In this document: positions 59,709 through 64,000 of the stretch, in pieces
How positions within the stretch are numbered: the stretch's first letter is position 1
Layout: the number at the start of each line of letters is the position of its first letter
Origin: Treponema sp.
GTDB taxonomy: Bacteria > Spirochaetota > Spirochaetia > Treponematales > Treponemataceae
Direction: 5' to 3'
DNA: 64,000 bases
Assembly (NCBI GenBank): GCA_016293915.1
Contig: JAEDCY010000001.1
Coordinates: 120,779-184,778 of the forward strand
Made by a program: the position numbers and the translations under genes
Notes under the pieces: generated by a model
Told to the model about the DNA's origin: nothing
Databases searched by the model: none
The model's input: only the letters and a program-made list of their open reading frames with translations

Positions 59709-60986
59709 ATGTTGGACTACAAATTTATTAAAGACAATCTTGATGCTGTAAAACAGAATATCATCAACCGTAACATGACAGCTGATGCAGACAAGGTTGT
59801 TGAACTTTTTGACAAGCGCACTGCCCTTGTAACAAAGCTTCAGGGACTTCAGCAGAAACGTAATGAAAACGCTCAGGCAATGAAGCAGAAGCTCGACCCT
59901 GAAAAACGCAACGAGCTCATCGCAGCCGGTAAGGCAATTAAAGACGAAATTACTTCTGTAGAAGCAGAAACTAAAGAAACAGAAGCAGCACTCGAAGAAG
60001 CTGCCCGCCAGATTCCAAACATGGTTCACCCTGATGCTCCAGTTGGAAAACTTGATACAGAAAACCTTGAAGTAAAGAAGGTTGGAACTCCACGTAAGTT
60101 CGACTTTGAACCAAAAGATCATGTTCAGCTTGGTGAATCTCTCGACATCATCGACTTTGACCGCGGTACAAAAGTATCTGGTCCAAAGTTCTACTATCTT
60201 AAAAACGAAGCTGTATTCCTCGAGCAGGCATTGATTATGTATGCCCTCAACACTCTCCGCAAGCACAACTTCCAGATGTTCATTACCCCTGATGTTGCTA
60301 AAGAAGAGGTTCTTAAGGGAATCGGCTTTAATCCACGTGGAAACGAATCTAACGTTTACTCAATCGAAGAAGAAGGAACCTGTCTCGTAGCTACTGCAGA
60401 AATCACTCTTGGTGGATATCATCAGGATGAAATCTTAGACAAGGCTAGCCTTCCACGTTTCTACGGCGGACTTTCACACTGTTTCCGCCGCGAAGCAGGT
60501 GCTGCAGGACAGTTCTCTAAAGGACTTTACCGCGTACACCAGTTCGACAAAGTAGAAATGTTCGCATACGCTACTCCAGAACAGAGTGACGAGATTCACG
60601 AAAAGCTTCGCCAGATTGAAGAGGAGATTTTCGAAGGTCTTGGGCTTCCATTCCATGTTGTAGATACTTGTACTGGAGACCTTGGTGCTCCTGCCTACCG
60701 CAAGTGGGACCTGGAAGCATGGATGCCTGGCCGCAACGGTGGTGAATACGGTGAAGTAACTTCTACTTCTAACTGTACAGACTATCAGGCTCGCCGCCTT
60801 AACATCAAGTTCAAGGACGACGATGGAAAGAACAAGTACGTTCACACCTTGAACGGAACTGCAATTGCTGTAGGCCGTGCAATGCTTGCTATTCTCGAAA
60901 ACTATCAGAACGCAGACGGTTCTGTAACAATTCCTGAAGTACTTGTACCTTACTGCGGCTTCGACAAAATTTTGCCTAAGAAATAA
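59709..60986 (+). CDS. serS: Seryl-tRNA synthetase
   Basis: Charges tRNA-Ser. 425 residues: N-terminal coiled-coil arm (about 30-105, VTKLQGLQQKRNENAQAMKQ) that grips the long variable arm of tRNA-Ser, then a class II catalytic core with GLSHCFRREAGAAG (motif 2 region), VDTCTGDLGAPAYRKWDLEAW and motif 3 GTAIAVGRAMLAILEN. Length is standard. AAGAGG precedes the ATG. Confidence 0.96.
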   Translation: MLDYKFIKDNLDAVKQNIINRNMTADADKVVELFDKRTALVTKLQGLQQKRNENAQAMKQKLDPEKRNELIAAGKAIKDEITSVEAETKETEAALEEAARQIPNMVHPDAPVGKLDTENLEVKKVGTPRKFDFEPKDHVQLGESLDIIDFDRGTKVSGPKFYYLKNEAVFLEQALIMYALNTLRKHNFQMFITPDVAKEEVLKGIGFNPRGNESNVYSIEEEGTCLVATAEITLGGYHQDEILDKASLPRFYGGLSHCFRREAGAAGQFSKGLYRVHQFDKVEMFAYATPEQSDEIHEKLRQIEEEIFEGLGLPFHVVDTCTGDLGAPAYRKWDLEAWMPGRNGGEYGEVTSTSNCTDYQARRLNIKFKDDDGKNKYVHTLNGTAIAVGRAMLAILENYQNADGSVTIPEVLVPYCGFDKILPKK

Positions 60987-60994
60987 ATGATAAA

Positions 60995-61055
60995 CGGTGG
61001 TTTCGATACATATGATTTCCAGGCACTCAACCACCTGTCGTATCGAAACTACCTG
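60995..61055. repeat. Dispersed palindrome, family B copy 3
   Basis: GGTGGTTTCGATACATATG ... GTCGTATCGAAACTACC with inner CACTCAACCACC. Lies between serS and the AI-2E family gene, ending 2 bases before the latter's Shine-Dalgarno (CAGGAGA). Confidence 0.72.
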
Positions 61056-61068
61056 TCAGGAGACCTAT

Positions 61069-62169
61069 ATGGACGACACAGAAAAACTGAATCAGAACAA
61101 AACTACAAATAGAATCTTTTATTTAATTTTATTTCTTGCTGTTGTACTTGCAGGTTTTCTGTGCAAAACCATGTCTACCGTAATTATCCCGGTTGTTTTT
61201 TCCTTCATGCTTTCTTTTGTATTCCTGCCAATCATAAAAAAGCTTAATGTAAAAACCGGAATTCCATGGGTTATTTCTTCATTGATTATTGTTATTCTGT
61301 TTTTTGTAGGAATACTTGGTCTTACTTCGATACTTGTTACTTCTCTTACTGGAATTATTGCAGAATATCCAAAATATGAAAATCGCTTTATGTCTATTTA
61401 TCAGGTTATTGCTAATAATTTTGGTATTGAAATTGATAATACAAAAAGCCTTTTTCAAAATCTCTGGGGTTCATTAAAAATCCGCGAATACATGCAGAAG
61501 CTTGCTGTAATGCTTTCTTCAGGAGTAATTTCTTTCATTAAAACAATCTTTTTGATTTCAATTTTGACTGCATTTATACTGATTGAAATGCGTCTCACAA
61601 AACGAAAAATGCATTATGCTTTTAAGGATAACCGGGCTAAAATTACCAGAATCTCAAATCAGATTATAAATCAAACAGTTCGTTATATTTCAATTAAATT
61701 TTTTATTTCACTTGGAACTGGTATACTCTGCGGAATAGCTGCCCTGATTATCGGACTCGACTTCCCTATTGTATGGGGATTTCTTGCTTTTATTATGAAT
61801 TTTATCCCGATTTTTGGTTCTATAATTTCCGTAGGGCTTACAACAATTTTCTCTTTAATTCAATTTTATCCAAACTGGGGAAAAACAGTTTTTATACTGA
61901 TTTTTATGACTTCAGTTAATATGATTCTTGGAAATATCCTTGAGCCTCGTATTGAAGGTAAAAACCTTGGAGTTTCTCCAGTTATAATTCTTATAAGTCT
62001 TTCTTTATGGGGATACATATGGGGATTCACGGGAATGCTTATTGCAGTTCCTCTTATGGTAATTATAAAAATCTTCTGTGAAAATATTGATTATCTGAAT
62101 GGACTTGCAATAGTTATTGGAAATGATACTCGTCAGCAGCAGACAACAGAACAAAATCCAGAAGCGTAA
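61069..62169 (+). CDS. AI-2E family transporter
   Basis: 366 residues from ATG 61069 (CAGGAGA 6 bases upstream; a longer frame would start inside the repeat). The PF01594-type layout is clear: paired helices at the start (VVLAGFLCKTMSTVIIPVVF), a soluble stretch, then helices with FPIVWGFLAFIMNFIPIFGS and NILEPRIEGKNLGVSPVIIL, the family's best conserved motifs. Members range from AI-2 exporters to Na+/H+ antiporters, so the substrate is open. Confidence 0.88.
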   Translation: MDDTEKLNQNKTTNRIFYLILFLAVVLAGFLCKTMSTVIIPVVFSFMLSFVFLPIIKKLNVKTGIPWVISSLIIVILFFVGILGLTSILVTSLTGIIAEYPKYENRFMSIYQVIANNFGIEIDNTKSLFQNLWGSLKIREYMQKLAVMLSSGVISFIKTIFLISILTAFILIEMRLTKRKMHYAFKDNRAKITRISNQIINQTVRYISIKFFISLGTGILCGIAALIIGLDFPIVWGFLAFIMNFIPIFGSIISVGLTTIFSLIQFYPNWGKTVFILIFMTSVNMILGNILEPRIEGKNLGVSPVIILISLSLWGYIWGFTGMLIAVPLMVIIKIFCENIDYLNGLAIVIGNDTRQQQTTEQNPEA

Positions 62170-63117
62170 TTAATTAAACAAAGTACTTGTAGCTTTCTCG
62201 TATAAGAAACGAAGATCCTCTTCCTGCAGCGTTGTATAGCGGAAATCAACACAGGAATAAAGACCATCTGTACTTCGATAAATCTTATTAACAAGGCTTG
62301 TTACAAAAATATCACGAGTCAAAATTGGTCCACGTTTAATTGAAAATGAAAGTTTAATTCCGTATTCTTCATTTTCAAAGAAAGTACAATTCTGAGTTTC
62401 CATTCCTACAACAAGTCGTTCATGATCCACAAAAAGAATAGAAAATGGTTTTACGCGGTTTTCCATTGCTTCCATAGCAGCAGGATGTGGTTCTGAAAGA
62501 TATTTACAAACAGGAATCAGCTGAATACCATTGCCTGCATTTTTTTCCTGTTTAGCCTGCTCTACAAACTGCTCGAGTAATTCTTTTGCTTTTTTCTGAT
62601 ATTCAAGAGCAATGATTTTCCAAACAGGACGAACAAAGAGTTCAATACCTTCAGCAGGTATACATTTTAGATTAAGGTCTCTTCTTGATTTGCAGTCAAA
62701 ATAAATAACTGAAGAAAAATCATAATCAGAATCTTCTTCTATATCTGCAATACGTTCAATCTGATCTGGAATAGCAAGTGTAAGACCTTTTTTAGTAGCT
62801 GTAACGGGAGATATAAAATACAGGCCGACCCGATTAAAATAAAATTCAACTTTTACCTGTTTATTGGCAAAACTTTTTATTGATTGTGCTGGATTCTCAA
62901 GAAGAATATCTCCATTCTTCTTTACCTTCATATGTTCGCCTTTTATTGCAACCGGAAAAATCTGAGAGGTAAGAGAACGAATTTCTCCTTCTCTATCTTC
63001 TTCATCTGAAGATATAGGTTCTTCAACTGGAGTAAGAGTTACAGGAACATTCCCATCAATAAGATATTGAAGAACCAGTTCCCTTTCAATTCCCGTAAGT
63101 TTATCGTGTTCCATCAT
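62170..63117 (-). CDS. YcgR/PilZ-like protein
   Basis: 315 residues from ATG 63117 (AGGTGG upstream, ATGA overlap with the preceding stop; a GTG at 63129 is the alternative). Residues 70-130 have the strands of a YcgR-like N-domain (VKVEFYFNRVGLYFISPVTA, KKGLTLAIPDQIERI). The C-terminal part resembles a PilZ barrel (FSILFVDHERLVVGMETQNC) but lacks a clear RxxxR ... DxSxxG binding pattern, so c-di-GMP binding is doubtful. No membrane segment. It is convergent with the AI-2E family gene, with stops adjacent. Confidence 0.55.
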   Translation of the reverse strand: MMEHDKLTGIERELVLQYLIDGNVPVTLTPVEEPISSDEEDREGEIRSLTSQIFPVAIKGEHMKVKKNGDILLENPAQSIKSFANKQVKVEFYFNRVGLYFISPVTATKKGLTLAIPDQIERIADIEEDSDYDFSSVIYFDCKSRRDLNLKCIPAEGIELFVRPVWKIIALEYQKKAKELLEQFVEQAKQEKNAGNGIQLIPVCKYLSEPHPAAMEAMENRVKPFSILFVDHERLVVGMETQNCTFFENEEYGIKLSFSIKRGPILTRDIFVTSLVNKIYRSTDGLYSCVDFRYTTLQEEDLRFLYEKATSTLFN

Positions 63118-63782
63118 ACTTTTTGCCACCTGTCTATAGTAATCTGGTAAAACTCATTGTTTCCGCTTGGATTCAGAAACACCGTTACATCTATTGTACC
63201 ACAGTCTGCATAAAAACGCACAGGAATCTGTATAATATCTGAACCATTAAATGGTTCTCCAAAAATCCATTTATTGAAATATTGTGATTCTTCTGTAATT
63301 TCTGTATTAAAATATTTATTCCAGCCGTCTTCAAAATCTTTTACAAAAAAGACGTAATTAAAAATATATTTCTGGCTAAAGTATTCTTCTGCACCGCTAT
63401 GTTCATATTCAGAAAACACCTGACAGAACTGATTTATTTTTTCTTTTACAGAATTATACATATTGCTTGTATCAAGGCTTCCAAAGTCAGTTAAATAAGG
63501 ATAAACAGGTGATTTATTATTTGTTATTTTGTATAAATCTTTATTAAACGAAACATCAGGCCCAAGCTGAACTGTATCTCTGGAAATTGATTTAGTAAGA
63601 CGTTCATTTTCAAGTTCCTGAGTCCAGGTAATTTCAAGTTCCTTATCTTTAACTGTCTTCTTTATTGTATTATTTTCTGTAACTACTACAGATGATTCCT
63701 GGGCATTTTTACAAGAATTCAATGAAGGAAATAATGATAAAAAAGAGAAAAGGATAATATAGAATTGAAAGTTTTTTTTCAA
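63114..63782 (-). CDS. Lipoprotein of unknown function
   Basis: 222 residues from a TTG start at 63782: AGGAG lies 6 bases before it, and this start gives MKKNFQFYIILFSFLSLFPS followed by LNSC, a good lipobox. A longer frame back to 63908 would add an unlikely N-terminus. The mature part has RDTVQLGPDVSFNKDLYKIT, YPYLTDFGSLDTSNMYNSVK and an acidic helical middle; nothing matches a known family. The stop overlaps the next gene by 4 bases. Confidence 0.7.
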   Translation of the reverse strand: MKKNFQFYIILFSFLSLFPSLNSCKNAQESSVVVTENNTIKKTVKDKELEITWTQELENERLTKSISRDTVQLGPDVSFNKDLYKITNNKSPVYPYLTDFGSLDTSNMYNSVKEKINQFCQVFSEYEHSGAEEYFSQKYIFNYVFFVKDFEDGWNKYFNTEITEESQYFNKWIFGEPFNGSDIIQIPVRFYADCGTIDVTVFLNPSGNNEFYQITIDRWQKV

Positions 63783-63901
63783 AAAAATCTCCTGAATGCA
63801 TATTACTTTTTGAATGCTATTAATATTAGCATACTTTATAATCATCGTCATTAACACAAGTGCAAATTTATAAATTTTTTTTGATTTTTTTTGTAATTGT
63901 A

Positions 63902-63930
63902 TTGACACAAATGCGTATAAATGTTATAAA
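63902..63930 (+). promoter_or_regulatory. tRNA-Val promoter
   Basis: TTGACA at 63902-63907, 17 bases, TATAAA at 63925-63930: near-consensus, 16 bases before the tRNA. Confidence 0.8.
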
Positions 63931-63946
63931 TTAAACATCAACTGAC

Positions 63947-64000
63947 GGGCAGTTAGCTCAGCTGGTACGAGCGTCTGGTTTACACCCAGAATGTCGGGAG
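63947..64000 (+). tRNA. tRNA-Val (TAC), cut by the window end
   Basis: 54 bases are visible: acceptor 5' strand GGGCAGT, D arm GCTC/GAGC, anticodon stem TCTGG/CCAGA with loop TTTACAC (anticodon TAC), then the variable loop. The T arm and 3' end lie outside. Confidence 0.88.

Noticed and set aside
60997..61068. Longer N-terminus for the AI-2E family transporter
   Set aside because: It would translate through a family B repeat; the ATG at 61069 has a proper Shine-Dalgarno sequence.

Overview
The window looks like a 64 kb chromosomal piece of a treponeme (Spirochaetota, genus Treponema or a close relative), probably an anaerobic host-associated species. This rests on two periplasmic core flagellin genes (flaB) followed by flaG-fliD, a flgN-flgK-flgL-fliW-csrA operon, low G+C, many lipoproteins with spirochaete-style lipoboxes, a short SMC protein, and an anaerobic class III ribonucleotide reductase. 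No rRNA, CRISPR array, prophage or complete insertion sequence was seen.

Layout. 1-4.4 kb (minus): ligA (runs off the left edge), trmB, a lipoprotein and an unrecognised protein. 4.5-12.2 kb (plus): a membrane protein, then one very long frame joining DNA polymerase IV to a giant outer-membrane-type protein. 12.2-16.9 kb (minus): NHL/VWA and TPR proteins, surE, a galactokinase-like kinase. 17-18.8 kb: lnt. 19-23 kb (plus): nrdR-nrdD, a separate glycyl-radical/glutaredoxin gene, nrdG. 23-27 kb: nrnA, a small secreted protein, tRNA-Met, a sigma-like gene behind a sigma-54-type promoter, rdgB. 27-33.7 kb (plus): flaB-flaB-flaG-fliD, an unknown gene and a PilZ protein. 33.8-35.2 kb: small gene, tsaE, tsaB. 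35.2-39.7 kb (minus): csrA, fliW, flgL, flgK, flgN. 40.2-40.5 kb: tRNA-Arg/His/Lys. 40.6-47.1 kb: a Lol/MacB-like ABC export locus with a Wzz-like protein. 47.2-48.1 kb: cyclase remnant, tRNA-Leu and two tRNA-Gly. 48.2-54 kb (plus): tig, clpP, clpX, a DEAD-box-like helicase, a glycosyltransferase. 54-62 kb (plus): smc, envelope proteins, serS, AI-2E family permease. 62-64 kb: two minus-strand genes and the start of tRNA-Val.

The most striking system is the anaerobic ribonucleotide reductase. The nrdD product ends after its zinc site in a charged coiled-coil tail and lacks the glycyl-radical motif. That motif lies in the next gene, behind its own promoter and NrdR box, and is fused to a CPNC glutaredoxin domain; nrdG follows. 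The active enzyme is therefore probably assembled from two polypeptides, one carrying both the radical glycine and a built-in reductant. A second oddity is the in-frame join of dinB to a secreted barrel protein with an intact signal peptide in the middle but no normal start codon.

Regulation readable from the DNA: a sigma-28-type promoter and a CsrA-type hairpin before flaB, a sigma-28-like promoter before flgN, fliW-csrA in the same neighbourhood, and NrdR boxes at both nrd promoters. Several genes may be leaderless. Between genes lie two families of short dispersed palindromic repeats, some with insertion-sequence-like ends, and partial copies of a tRNA-Arg 3' end.
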